From: Natronosalvus amylolyticus
Lineage (GTDB): Archaea > Halobacteriota > Halobacteria > Halobacteriales > Natrialbaceae
DNA length: 64,000 nucleotides
Assembly: GCF_024298845.1 (NCBI RefSeq)
Contig: NZ_CP101156.1
Coordinates: forward strand, 3,410,001 to 3,474,000
Reading direction: 5' to 3'
This document shows positions 25,479 to 34,399 of the stretch, piece by piece (position 1 is the stretch's first letter; each line of letters starts with the position of its first letter). The notes under the pieces are model-generated. The model did not search any database and was not told the origin of the DNA. It saw nothing but the letters and a program-made list of their open reading frames with translations. The position numbers and the translations under genes were made by a program.

Positions 25479-27253
25479 CACGAAACACCATCGATCCGGC
25501 CCGCTCGAGCCCCCCGAAACCACCCGGCGTGTCGGTTCCCTCGGGTCAGTGCCGATCGCGCTCCTCGAGTCCTTCTTCACCACACCCCGGAACCAAGCGA
25601 AACGGCTGGCTCGCGCTTTTCGGGCACGAACTCGAGGGTCCGTATCTGACTCTCGGGCCGGATGCCCTGCGCTGTGCTCGGGCACTCGAGGTCTACACGA
25701 CGGCGAGCGGTGAGCCGATTTTCGTCCAGGTGTCGAATCAGGACGCCCTCGAGACACTCCACGCGACCCGAATTTCGCCGCTGTTGGGGATTGACCGACG
25801 ACCCCCTCTCGAAACGGACGCGGTTGGAACCGTGGTCGCCGACTGGAGTGAGCGTACTCCGTCGACCATCAGCGACAGTCTCGAGTCCATCCGAGATACG
25901 CTCAGGACGGACGGAACGCTCGTTTTCACCGCCGATGGGCCAACGGGGCCCCTGCTCCGGACGCTGCGTGAGAGCCAACAAGAGAACTGCGCACGTTCAC
26001 GATCGATTGCAGCCGCCGTCGGGTCGACGGTCGGTCGCTACCGAACGCTGGCCGAACGGGCCGGCTTCGAAACCGTGGACATCTACGCGTTTGTCCCCGA
26101 CGCGGCCACGCCGTCGTACCTGTTTCCGGTTGGCGACGAGGGGACGATCGTCCGGCTGCTGGAGTTCATTTTTGCCGAACTCGAGTATGGTCGCACGCTC
26201 GGTGAAACTTCCCTGTCGATCGTGTCACGAGCGGGACCCACGCGCGCTCTACTTGCAGCCCTCTGTGAACGACTCGTTCCGTCGTTGCTCGTCGTCTGCT
26301 CGAACACCCCTCGTGCGGAACGGATCTGCGGACAACCTGTCCTCGAGGACTGTCGCCCGCTTGTGCTCCCCGGTCGGTCACGCTCGGTCGTCCTCGAAAT
26401 CGCCAGCGACGACCGGGTCATCGAACGGGTCTGGAAAGTTCCCAACTGCCCACAGAACGCCCCGCTCACCGCTCGAGAGCACGCGCTACTCTCCTGGCTC
26501 CGAGCACCAGAACATGGCTTTTCCCGTCGCGAGACGCTTCCCGCCGGTAGGGCCGTCGAGACGGCGGTTGGGACTGCCAGAATGGAGGTGCCGACGCAAG
26601 GAACAGCCCTTAGCGAGCGCCTCGAGGGGGACCCCGACTCGTTCGAAGCCGTCCTCGAGACGGGGCTGGAGTGGCTCCTCGCGTTTCAGCAAACGTTTCG
26701 AAGCGAGCGCTTCGAACCCTCGCCCCAGATGGTTCGTGACGAACTGACCTTCGAACCGACGGGGCTCGAGCCACCGCCACTATCCGCTTCCGTCCCGACG
26801 TTCACCACGCCCGTTCACGGCGATTTCATGCCGAGTAACGTCCACGTCGACGACGAGGGAACCGTCACCGGCGTCATCGACTGGGAGTACGGCGCCGCCG
26901 ACGGCTGTCCAATCGTCGACGCCGGACTCTTCTTGCTGGATACGGCCAAACGGGTTTTTGGCGGCTATCCCGCCGCTCTCGAGGCACTATCTCCCTCGCT
27001 CGAGCGAGACGCCCTTTCGACGCCGGAATCCGAACTCGAGCCCTATCGCGACGCTGCCCAGCGGTATCTGGCTGCTTACTGTCGCACACTCGAGATACCA
27101 CCTCGGACCATCTCGGTGTATCTACCAGCCATCTACCTCCATCGGCTTCGGATCGACTGGCACTATCAGACGACGATCGTCCACGACGAGACGCTTGCGG
27201 CCCGCTCGCGATTTGTCGAGCGATTGTACGAGGCTAGGCTCGGACTCGAGTAG
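25475..27253 (+). CDS. Methyltransferase-like/aminoglycoside-phosphotransferase-type fusion
   Basis: A 592-residue protein. Residues about 60-230 look like a degenerate SAM-methyltransferase domain (VVADWSERTPSTISDSLESI; GTLVFTADGP; LAERAGFETVDIYAFVPD). The C-terminal 200 residues are an APH/choline-kinase-type phosphotransferase with PVHGDFMPSNVHV (catalytic HGDxxxxN) and GVIDWEYG. Probable role: phosphorylation or modification of a sugar or lipid-linked glycan, given its four-base overlap with the flippase gene. The glycine loop of the methyltransferase is not evident. The first 40 residues are Ser/Pro-rich and the start is uncertain. Confidence 0.75.
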   Translation: MTRNTIDPARSSPPKPPGVSVPSGQCRSRSSSPSSPHPGTKRNGWLALFGHELEGPYLTLGPDALRCARALEVYTTASGEPIFVQVSNQDALETLHATRISPLLGIDRRPPLETDAVGTVVADWSERTPSTISDSLESIRDTLRTDGTLVFTADGPTGPLLRTLRESQQENCARSRSIAAAVGSTVGRYRTLAERAGFETVDIYAFVPDAATPSYLFPVGDEGTIVRLLEFIFAELEYGRTLGETSLSIVSRAGPTRALLAALCERLVPSLLVVCSNTPRAERICGQPVLEDCRPLVLPGRSRSVVLEIASDDRVIERVWKVPNCPQNAPLTAREHALLSWLRAPEHGFSRRETLPAGRAVETAVGTARMEVPTQGTALSERLEGDPDSFEAVLETGLEWLLAFQQTFRSERFEPSPQMVRDELTFEPTGLEPPPLSASVPTFTTPVHGDFMPSNVHVDDEGTVTGVIDWEYGAADGCPIVDAGLFLLDTAKRVFGGYPAALEALSPSLERDALSTPESELEPYRDAAQRYLAAYCRTLEIPPRTISVYLPAIYLHRLRIDWHYQTTIVHDETLAARSRFVERLYEARLGLE

Positions 27254-27302
27254 TGGGTCCCCTTCGTTCGGGGTCGTTTCACTCCTCGAGAGTTTCCTCG
27301 TG

Positions 27303-27331
27303 GCAAAAACGGGCCGGGCGCGATTGTGAAC
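27303..27331 (-). repeat. Partial copy of the tRNA-Lys 3' end
   Basis: CGGGCCGGGCGCGATT (27310-27325) is identical to the 3' end of the adjacent tRNA-Lys gene, with GCAAAA before it and GTGAAC after it also matching apart from single changes. The copies are direct repeats 134 bases apart. Such 3'-end duplications mark where an integrative element has used the tRNA as its attachment site. No integrase remains, so this is probably a scar. Confidence 0.6.
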
Positions 27332-27443
27332 TACGCCGAGACGTTCCTGCTCGCCTCACTCCGTTCGGCTCCGCGGGCTGCGACTCGTCTAGTTCAAATC
27401 GCTCTAGCCGCTTTGCTCCTCGCGTAATTGCTCGGAGCAAAAG

Positions 27444-27517
27444 CGGGCCGGGCGCGATTTGAACACGCGACCGTCTGATTAAGAGTCAGACGCTCTGCCT
27501 AACTGAGCTACCGGCCC
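27444..27517 (-). tRNA. tRNA-Lys (anticodon CTT)
   Basis: The minus strand gives GGGCCGGTAGCTCAGTTAGG at the 5' end, a GTCTGA/TCAGAC anticodon stem with loop CTCTTAA, a T loop TTCAAAT and an acceptor strand CCGGCCC plus discriminator G. All four arms pair. The anticodon CTT reads lysine AAG. CCA is not encoded. There is no intron. A partial copy of its 3' end lies 134 bases downstream on the same strand. Confidence 0.97.
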
Positions 27518-27671
27518 TGTACCCCGGACTTTTTGCCCGCCGGTAAAATAGGTTTCCTTTACCCGGCACTGTATCACGGGTTCCGACCGCTCGAGCCTAT
27601 CAACACACCTGAACGTAAATCGTGCGCGTCTTCGGGACCATTAAGTACAGTCGGTCCAACCAGACTGTCAC

Positions 27672-29117
27672 ATGAACACGGGGGTTACGATCTCGTCGAT
27701 CTCTGACTACGCGATTCTCGGCTGCGGCAGCGTCGGCTTTGCAGTCGCCGAGGAGCTAACGGGCCAGGACAAAGACGTGCTGATCATCGACCGCGACGAA
27801 AATCGCGTCGAGTCCCTCCGCGATCAGGACCTCGACGCCCGAACCGCAGACATCCGCGAACCCGAAACGGCAGAACTGGTCGCCGACCGCTCTGTCGTGT
27901 TGATCCTCGCCTCGGACGTCGAATCCAACAAACAGGCCGTCGAACACATCCGCGACCTCGGTGGAAATCAGTTCATCATCGCGCGTGCGAGCGACCCGGT
28001 GTCGGGCGACGAACTTTCCGAACTCGGCGCCAACATCGTTATCAACCCGTCGGCAGTCATCGCCGACTCCGCGCTTCGAGCTCTCGAGTCGGGCGAACTC
28101 GAGCACAATGCGGCGTCACTCGCCGAACTGCTCGAGGATACGACGGGGAAACTGGCTATCGTCACCCAGCAGAGCCCGGACCCGGATTCCATCGCCAGCG
28201 CAGCGGCCCTGCAGGCGATTGCGACGCACCTCGATGTCGATTCCGATATCGTCTACCTGGGTGACATCGGCCATCAGGAAAACCGTGCCTTCGTCAATTT
28301 GCTCGGCATCGAACTGGTCCAGTGGAACGACGTCGAGGACAAATCGGTGTACGATACCGTTGCGCTGGTCGACCACGACACGACCGGCGATCTCGACCTC
28401 GAGGTCGATATCCTGATCGATCACAACGAACCCGACGAGGAGTTCGAGCCCGCGTTCAGCGATATCCGGCCGAACATGTCCTCGACCTCGACGATCATGA
28501 CGAAGTACATTCAGGAGTTCGACATGAACGTCTCCGAGGAGGTGGCGACTGCCTTGCTGTATGGCATTCGCGCCGAAACGCTCGATTTCAAACGCGACAC
28601 GACGCCTGCCGATCTCACGGCTGCGGCCTACCTCTATCCCTTCGCGAACCACGACACGTTAGAACAGGTCGAGTCGCCGTCGATGTCTCCCGAAACCCTC
28701 GACGTGCTGGCCGAAGCCATCGCCAACCGGGACGTTTCGGGCAGCCACCTGGTTTCGAACGCCGGCTTCGTTCGGGACCGCGAAGCGCTCATGCAGGCGG
28801 CGAATCACCTGCTGAACCTCGAGGGTGTGACGACGACGGCGGTGTTTGGCGTCGCCGAGGAAACCATCTTCCTTGCCGCGCGCTCGAAAGACATTCGCAT
28901 GAATATCGGTGGCGTCCTCGAGGACGCCTACAGCGAAATCGGAGCAGCGACGGGCCACTCTACGCAGGCGAGTGCGGAGATTCCGCTCGGGATCTTCACC
29001 GGAATCGACATCTCCGACGATACCCGGGAGACGTTGCTCACGTTGACCGAAGAAGCGGTCAAACGGACGTTGTTCGACGCCATGGGTGTCGAAGGCGAAG
29101 GCTCGAACGGGAATTGA
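27672..29117 (+). CDS. TrkA-N/DHH-DHHA1 fusion phosphoesterase
   Basis: A 481-residue protein. Residues about 13-130 form a Rossmann RCK/TrkA-N domain (ILGCGSVGFAVAEEL) that binds NAD or a nucleotide. A DHH phosphoesterase follows (SPDPDSIASAAAL; LVDHDT; LIDHNEP) and then DHHA1. Metal-binding Asp/His residues are present, though the DHH triplet reads DHN. Related proteins hydrolyse c-di-AMP or short RNA, and the RCK part suggests nucleotide control. A TATA-like ATTAAGTA about 27 nt upstream supports this start. Confidence 0.88.
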   Translation: MNTGVTISSISDYAILGCGSVGFAVAEELTGQDKDVLIIDRDENRVESLRDQDLDARTADIREPETAELVADRSVVLILASDVESNKQAVEHIRDLGGNQFIIARASDPVSGDELSELGANIVINPSAVIADSALRALESGELEHNAASLAELLEDTTGKLAIVTQQSPDPDSIASAAALQAIATHLDVDSDIVYLGDIGHQENRAFVNLLGIELVQWNDVEDKSVYDTVALVDHDTTGDLDLEVDILIDHNEPDEEFEPAFSDIRPNMSSTSTIMTKYIQEFDMNVSEEVATALLYGIRAETLDFKRDTTPADLTAAAYLYPFANHDTLEQVESPSMSPETLDVLAEAIANRDVSGSHLVSNAGFVRDREALMQAANHLLNLEGVTTTAVFGVAEETIFLAARSKDIRMNIGGVLEDAYSEIGAATGHSTQASAEIPLGIFTGIDISDDTRETLLTLTEEAVKRTLFDAMGVEGEGSNGN

Positions 29118-29301
29118 TCGGCCTGCGGTTCTGGGGCGGCTATTCGTTTCCAACACGCTCGAGCGACACTCCCGTCTCCACAACCTCGCGTGACACACGG
29201 GTGGGCGCGTGTGAATTTCTCGATCGAACCCGTTTGACCGATAGCCAGACCCATGGCTCAACGAGTCGTGACTCGAGGGGAAATACTGTGTCCTGAACCG
29301 A

Positions 29302-29595
29302 TCAGGCGACGATTTCTTCCTGTTCTTCGTCGGGCTCTTTGACTCGCTCGACGACGTCTGTGACGAGAATAACGTCGCCGACGGCGCGCACCCATCGGTA
29401 GGGCACGACGACGCCTCGAGAGCCGTGTACCTGGTCGCCAAAGAGTTCGTAGTTGAGACCACCGAGCGCTAATCCTGTGACGGCTTCCCCATCGACGTTG
29501 AGCCGAAGGTCTTCCACTTCACCAACGAACACGCCGTTGTTCGTGTATACCTCACGGCCGACCAGCGAGGTAATTTCTTGCGGTGTATCGTCCAT
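29302..29595 (-). CDS. PRC-barrel domain protein
   Basis: A 97-residue protein made almost entirely of one PRC-barrel (EITSLVGREVYTNNGVFVGE, VPYRWVRAVGDVILV), with an acidic tail. PRC-barrels occur in RNA-processing (RimM-like) and photosynthetic proteins. In archaea stand-alone copies are common, and some interact with cell-division proteins. The start MDDTPQEITS is preferred to an ATG three codons earlier. Confidence 0.85.
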   Translation of the reverse strand: MDDTPQEITSLVGREVYTNNGVFVGEVEDLRLNVDGEAVTGLALGGLNYELFGDQVHGSRGVVVPYRWVRAVGDVILVTDVVERVKEPDEEQEEIVA

Positions 29596-29736
29596 GCTAC
29601 CCACCAGGTGTGGCGGACTCTTAATTCTTAGTCAGACGCGCGTCCCGTTCGGCCGTGGTCTGGCTCGGACGATTCACCGTCTCGGAGGGTTTGTTTTCGT
29701 TGTCAGCGGTGGGACGGTTCGATCGCTGCTCAGGAA

Positions 29737-29812
29737 GTAGCCAGTGAAAGTCATTGCACACCCGATCGCAAGCGTGCGTCGGACTAGGTGTGTAAATCGT
29801 TTCACTGGCTAC
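29737..29812. repeat. 76-bp palindromic intergenic element, family 2, copy 1
   Basis: GTAGCCAGTGAAA and TTTCACTGGCTAC are perfect 13-bp terminal inverted repeats. The inside (GTCATTGCACA ... GGTGTGTAAATCG) also partly pairs. A second 76-bp copy is at 53245-53320. At the eighth position of the arms this copy has a G-C pair and the other a T-A pair, so the stem is conserved while the sequence changes. It lies before a small membrane-protein gene. Confidence 0.8.
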
Positions 29813-29886
29813 AATAGTTACACCACTCCGATTACCGCGTTTGGAGGGCCGATCGACCACCTCCAAAACCGCAACAATCAACGACT

Positions 29887-30180
29887 ATGACTGCGAACCA
29901 CGGCGTAATGGATCTTCGATTCGGTTCGATCTCCCGCGATCCTCGAGCCATCGTGGCCGCAGTTCTCGGTGTGTCACTCGTCGCCGCGGCGCTGGGTGGG
30001 GCGCTCGGTTTTGGATTGCAAACGCTTGGCGGCTACGAAACAGTCACCGTTCTCGCAATCCCGTTCACCGTCTCTCTGCTCAGCTTTGCTGCGTATGCGG
30101 GAGTGTCAGTCGGCACTTTTCTGGTGACGTTGGCGCTCGTGTTCGTCGCCGTCGAGCACCTCGAGGACGAACAGTTTTAG
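29887..30180 (+). CDS. Small hypothetical membrane protein
   Basis: A 97-residue protein with three hydrophobic stretches (about residues 21-43, 49-70 and 72-90) and a short acidic C-terminus (EHLEDEQF). The N-terminus MTANHGVMDLRFGSISRDPR is polar and probably cytoplasmic. I do not recognise the family. The second methionine could also be the start. It lies 75 bases after a family-2 palindromic element. Confidence 0.6.
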   Translation: MTANHGVMDLRFGSISRDPRAIVAAVLGVSLVAAALGGALGFGLQTLGGYETVTVLAIPFTVSLLSFAAYAGVSVGTFLVTLALVFVAVEHLEDEQF

Positions 30181-30302
30181 CTCGAGATGGCGGCTCTCGG
30201 GCCCGGACCCGACTTTGGGGCGAATTCGAGCCGTCCGACGAGTAATCCGTGCTCGAGTTGACGGGCACTTTCGATTACCTCCCCGAAAGGAAACGTCAGT
30301 CC

Positions 30303-32306
30303 CTAGTTGCTCTCTTTGACCTGTTCTGCTATCTCATCGACGATTTCGGGGTTCCGGAGCGTCGAGGTGTTGCCCAGTTCGTTGCCGGAAGCGATGTCTT
30401 CGAGGAGGCGGCGCATGATTTTGCCCGAGCGGGTTTTCGGCAGTTCCGGGGTGAAGATCACGTCTTCCGGACGGGCAATTGGCCCGATGCCGTCTTCGAC
30501 GCCCGAGATAATTCGGTCGTACATACCATCCGTTGGCTCCTGGCCGTCCTCGAGGATGACGTAGGCGTACACCGCTTTCCCCTTGACGTCGTGGTCGCCG
30601 CCGACGACGGCGGCTTCGGCGACCCCTTCGACGCCGACGATGGCGCTTTCGATCTCCATCGTCCCGAGACGGTGGCCGGAGACGTTGATCACGTCGTCGA
30701 CGCGTCCGAGGATGGTGATGTAGCCGTCCTCGTCGACTTTCGCACCGTCTTCGGGGAAGTACACCCAGCTGTCGGCGTCTTCGTCGGAGTACTCGCGCCA
30801 GTACTCGCTGAGAAAGCGGTCGTCGTTGTTGTACAAGGTCCGAAGCATGCCGGGCCAGGGTTTCTGGACGGTCAGGTAGCCGGCGTTTCCGGGATCGACA
30901 TCGTTGCCAGCGGCGTCGACGATCCTCGCGTCGACACCCGGCAGTGGCGGTCCGGCCGCGCCGGGTTTCATCTCCCCGATGCCGGGAAGCGTGGTGATCA
31001 TCATGCCGCCGGTTTCGGTCTGCCACCAGGTGTCGACGACCGGACACTCGCCGCCACCGATGGTGTCGTAGTACCACTGCCACGCGCGGGGGTTGATCGG
31101 CTCGCCTACGGTGCCGAGCAGGCGAAGACTCGAGAGGTCGTGGCTTTCGGGGTACTGTTTGCCCCATTTCATGAACGCGCGGATGGCCGTCGGTGCGGTG
31201 TAGAAGATGTCGACGCGATTTTTCTCGATGAGTTCCCACAGGCGGTCTTTCTCGGGGTAGTCCGGCGTGCCCTCGTACATCATCGTCGTCGTCCCGAGCG
31301 TCAGCGGCCCGTAAACGATGTAGCTGTGGCCCGTAATCCAGCCGATGTCGGCCGCACACCAGTAGGTGTCCTCCGGTTTGATGTCCAGAACCGAGTGGCT
31401 CGTCCACGCCGCGTACGAGAGGTAGCCCCCCGTCGTGTGCTTGACGCCCTTCGGCTGCCCCGTCGTCCCCGACGTGTACATCAAAAACAGCATGTCTTCG
31501 GCGTCTCGAGCGACCGGCTCGACCGATGCGCCCTCGTGGGCGGCCACGAGTTCGCCGTAATCGTGTGCCGCCGCACCGAGGAAGTGCTGGAGTTCGTCAC
31601 CAAGCCGGTCGACGACGACGGTCTGGACGTCGTGATCGACTCCACGGAGGCCTTTGTCGGCCTTTTCTTTGTGGTTGAGCGCGTCGCCACGGCGGTAGTA
31701 GCCGTCACAGGTGACCAGATACTCGCTGTCTGCCGCGTTCATCCGCGTCGCCAGCGCATCAGCCGAGAAGCCGCCGAAGACGACCGAATGCGGCGCGCCG
31801 AGGCGCGCACACGCCAGCATCGCGATCGGGAGTTCGGGGATCATCGGCATGTACAGCGTGACGACGTCGTCCTCCTCGACGCCCAGCTCCCGCAATCCGG
31901 CGGCGAACGCCTCGACCTCGTTCAGCAGGTCGCCGTACGTGTAGGTGCGCGTCTCGCCGAGTTCGCCCTCCCACTTGATCGCTGCCTGGTTCTTTCGCCC
32001 CTCCTCGACGTGGCGGTCCAGACAGTTGTACGACGCGTTGAGCTCGCCGCCGGTGAACCATCGGTAGAACGGTGCATCATCCTCCTCGAGGACCGTGTCG
32101 TACTCTTCGGACCACGAGACCAGATCGGCGGCTCGTTCCCAGCACTCGGGCCAGTGCTCTTCGAACTCGTCGTAAATCGCCGGATCGTTAACATTTGCTT
32201 GCTCGACGAACGTCTGTGGTGGTTCGTAGGTCTCCCCCTCGGTAAGTCGCGCCTCGAGGCCCCCATCCGTGTCACCGTCGCTCTCTGCAGTGTTATCATC
32301 ACTCAT
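30303..32306 (-). CDS. acs: Acetyl-CoA synthetase (AMP-forming)
   Basis: A 667-residue enzyme activating acetate to acetyl-CoA through acetyl-AMP. It has the P-loop-like YTSGTTGQPKGVKHTTGGY, the acetate-pocket motif WCAADIGWITGHSYIVYGPL, DTWWQTETGG, and SGKIMRRLLEDI with the acetylatable lysine. The length is normal. A TATA-like TTTATC on the minus strand lies about 30 nt upstream. It works with the ADP-forming enzyme at 57 kb, which normally runs in the acetate-producing direction. Confidence 0.96.
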   Translation of the reverse strand: MSDDNTAESDGDTDGGLEARLTEGETYEPPQTFVEQANVNDPAIYDEFEEHWPECWERAADLVSWSEEYDTVLEEDDAPFYRWFTGGELNASYNCLDRHVEEGRKNQAAIKWEGELGETRTYTYGDLLNEVEAFAAGLRELGVEEDDVVTLYMPMIPELPIAMLACARLGAPHSVVFGGFSADALATRMNAADSEYLVTCDGYYRRGDALNHKEKADKGLRGVDHDVQTVVVDRLGDELQHFLGAAAHDYGELVAAHEGASVEPVARDAEDMLFLMYTSGTTGQPKGVKHTTGGYLSYAAWTSHSVLDIKPEDTYWCAADIGWITGHSYIVYGPLTLGTTTMMYEGTPDYPEKDRLWELIEKNRVDIFYTAPTAIRAFMKWGKQYPESHDLSSLRLLGTVGEPINPRAWQWYYDTIGGGECPVVDTWWQTETGGMMITTLPGIGEMKPGAAGPPLPGVDARIVDAAGNDVDPGNAGYLTVQKPWPGMLRTLYNNDDRFLSEYWREYSDEDADSWVYFPEDGAKVDEDGYITILGRVDDVINVSGHRLGTMEIESAIVGVEGVAEAAVVGGDHDVKGKAVYAYVILEDGQEPTDGMYDRIISGVEDGIGPIARPEDVIFTPELPKTRSGKIMRRLLEDIASGNELGNTSTLRNPEIVDEIAEQVKESN

Positions 32307-32522
32307 GCTACTGCAATGGTTCGAGTATAACGCCGATAAACGTTGCCCTCGCCGTCACCGCGCGCGGATTTTTCGTCGTGCGTTGGACCCGCTCGAGTAG
32401 CACCGATGGGTCAGTCTCGAGGAGCGTGTTCTCGGGGCTCGATGATATCTCCGACGGGATACATTATACTCGGTTCGAGATTTTCTAGAAACGACTTTAC
32501 AACCTCGCGCAAATTTTGCGAC

Positions 32523-33527
32523 ATGGAACTGGGCACCGGGTTGTTCACCTGTCAGCAACGACCGGACGATGATCGTTCGATGACCGATCTCTACCAGGAC
32601 GTACTCGAACTGGGCGAGGCCATCGAAGATGCCGGATTGGACAGCGCCTGGGTCTCCGAACATCACTTCGCCGAGGACGGCTATCTCTCGGCGACCATGC
32701 CAACGCTCGGGGCGCTTGCCGGCGTGACCGAGGAAATCGAAATCGGCACCTGCATCGCGCTCGCACCACTGTACGACGGCGTTCGTCTCGCCGAAGACGC
32801 AGCCACCGTCGATCTACTCGCCGACGGTCGACTCACCCTCGGTCTCGCTATCGGTTCGAACCCGCGAGAGTTCGACGCCTTCGGAGTGCCCCGCGATGAG
32901 CGCGTCGACCGCCTCGAGGACCAGATCGACCTGTGTCGCAACGCCTGGTCGGCCGGTCCGCTCGAGTACGACGCGCAGTTTCACGACGTTTCGCCGGACG
33001 TCAGCGTAACGCCGAAACCCGAAAATGACGTTCCAATTATGCTGGGCGGAAAGGCGAAACCCGCCGTAAGACGGGCGGCCAGAACAGCGGACGCCTGGTG
33101 TGCGCCGTCTTCGCTCTCGCTTCCGGGCCTCGAGAAACGCGTCGAGGACATTCGTTCCGTTCGCGAAGACGAGGGCATCGACGGCGATTTCACCATCTAC
33201 GTGATTAAACACGGTTTCGTCGGGGACTCCCGGGAGGCGGCCTGGGAAACGATGCGAGACGGTTACTTCTACATCCAGCGCCGGTACGCCGAGATTTTTA
33301 GCGGTGAGCCGGTCGACGAACTGTCGGAAGAACGGAAGGCCGAACTGAAATCCGAAGCCATCTTTGGGACGCCCGAAGAAGTGACGGCTGAACTCGAGAC
33401 CTACCGAGAGGCGCTCGGGGATGACATCCACATGATCTTCCGAACCTACCATCCCGGCACCGATCCCGACGCAATGTGTGACTGTATCTATCGACTGGGC
33501 GAAGAGGTCGCTCCAGAGGTCCGCTAA
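32523..33527 (+). CDS. LLM-class (luciferase-like) flavin-dependent oxidoreductase
   Basis: A 334-residue TIM-barrel protein of the bacterial-luciferase-like family, using FMN or F420. Characteristic parts are MELGTGLFTCQQ, DSAWVSEHHFAEDGYLSATM, LGLAIGSNPREFDAFGVPRDERV, and the late HMIFRTYHPGTDPDAM. The substrate cannot be told. Its stop overlaps the next start by one base (TAATG), so the downstream methyltransferase is co-translated. A TATA-like ACTTTACA about 28 nt upstream supports the start. Confidence 0.9.
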   Translation: MELGTGLFTCQQRPDDDRSMTDLYQDVLELGEAIEDAGLDSAWVSEHHFAEDGYLSATMPTLGALAGVTEEIEIGTCIALAPLYDGVRLAEDAATVDLLADGRLTLGLAIGSNPREFDAFGVPRDERVDRLEDQIDLCRNAWSAGPLEYDAQFHDVSPDVSVTPKPENDVPIMLGGKAKPAVRRAARTADAWCAPSSLSLPGLEKRVEDIRSVREDEGIDGDFTIYVIKHGFVGDSREAAWETMRDGYFYIQRRYAEIFSGEPVDELSEERKAELKSEAIFGTPEEVTAELETYREALGDDIHMIFRTYHPGTDPDAMCDCIYRLGEEVAPEVR

Positions 33528-34138
33528 TGGGCGGCTTTCACACCTTCCCGGTCGAACGAGCCGACGCCCTCGAAGATCCATCGCGATACCGCTACTGCTC
33601 GCGGGAGGAACTGATTTCGATGCTCGACATCGAGGGCCAGGACGGTCCGACGGTCGCGGATCTGGGCTCTGGAACGGGCTTTTACACCGACGACGTTGCC
33701 CCGTTTACCGGCACCTGTTATGCCGTCGACGTCCAGTCGGCGATGCACGACGCCTACCGCGAAAAGGGACTCCCTGAAAACGTCGAGTGTGTGACCTCCG
33801 GTATCGATTCGCTACCGTTCCCCGACGACCATCTCGACGGGGCCTTTTCGACGATGACCTACCACGAATTTTCGGATCCGGCGATTCGGTCATTCGAGGG
33901 GACAACCGACTCGTTTCACGACGAGGCACTCGCCGAACTCGCTCGCGTGATTCGACCGGGTGGCCGACTCGTCACCGTCGACTGGTCGGCTGACGGGCAG
34001 GGCGAAGACGGGCCCTCTGTCGACGAACGGTTTTCCATTAGCGATGTGCGTCGGGGCCTCGAGTCGGCCGGCTTCGAAGTTATCCGAGAGGACGACCGTC
34101 CAGAAACACTCGCTATTGTCGCCATTTGTCCGGAATAA
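33527..34138 (+). CDS. Class I SAM-dependent methyltransferase
   Basis: A 203-residue protein with SAM motif I VADLGSGTGFYTDDVAP, motif II-like YAVDVQSAMHDAYRE, FPDDHLDGAFSTMTYHEF and LARVIRPGGRLVTVDW. It resembles small-molecule (UbiE-like) methyltransferases. One-base overlap with the LLM oxidoreductase suggests the two act on the same metabolite or are made in equal amounts. Substrate unknown. Confidence 0.9.
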   Translation: MGGFHTFPVERADALEDPSRYRYCSREELISMLDIEGQDGPTVADLGSGTGFYTDDVAPFTGTCYAVDVQSAMHDAYREKGLPENVECVTSGIDSLPFPDDHLDGAFSTMTYHEFSDPAIRSFEGTTDSFHDEALAELARVIRPGGRLVTVDWSADGQGEDGPSVDERFSISDVRRGLESAGFEVIREDDRPETLAIVAICPE

Positions 34139-34235
34139 TACGACAACTATACGCTCGGTGTGTACACAATCCCGCCCAGTATATACATATTCTTTCAGCA
34201 AAAGGGTTAGTGCCTGTTCGGTGCCCACACACAAC

Positions 34236-34379
34236 ATGGTCCGATCAGATCCATACACACCGACCAGATACGACGTGGAGTGCTACGAGTGTAGTTTCCG
34301 TGAGCATACCGACTCGAGGCCTGGTCGGTGTCCGGCCTGCGGTGGTCCCGTTCACAACGTCGCCGTTCCGCGAGAATAA
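34236..34379 (+). CDS. Small zinc-ribbon (rubrerythrin-like) protein
   Basis: A 47-residue protein, MVRSDPYTPTRYDVECYECS at the start, with two CxxC knuckles (CYEC and CPAC) that form one zinc or iron ribbon. Such rubredoxin/rubrerythrin-like mini-proteins are common in haloarchaea, often with unknown partners. The ATG follows an AT-rich stretch with TATACATAT about 60 nt upstream. Confidence 0.8.
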   Translation: MVRSDPYTPTRYDVECYECSFREHTDSRPGRCPACGGPVHNVAVPRE

Positions 34380-34399
34380 GCCAGCGGCGACGTTCCTGG

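Noticed and set aside
30249-32330. Long open frame antisense to acs (693 codons)
   Set aside because: The minus strand encodes complete acetyl-CoA synthetase with all motifs. The antisense product is low-complexity Val/Asp/Arg sequence.
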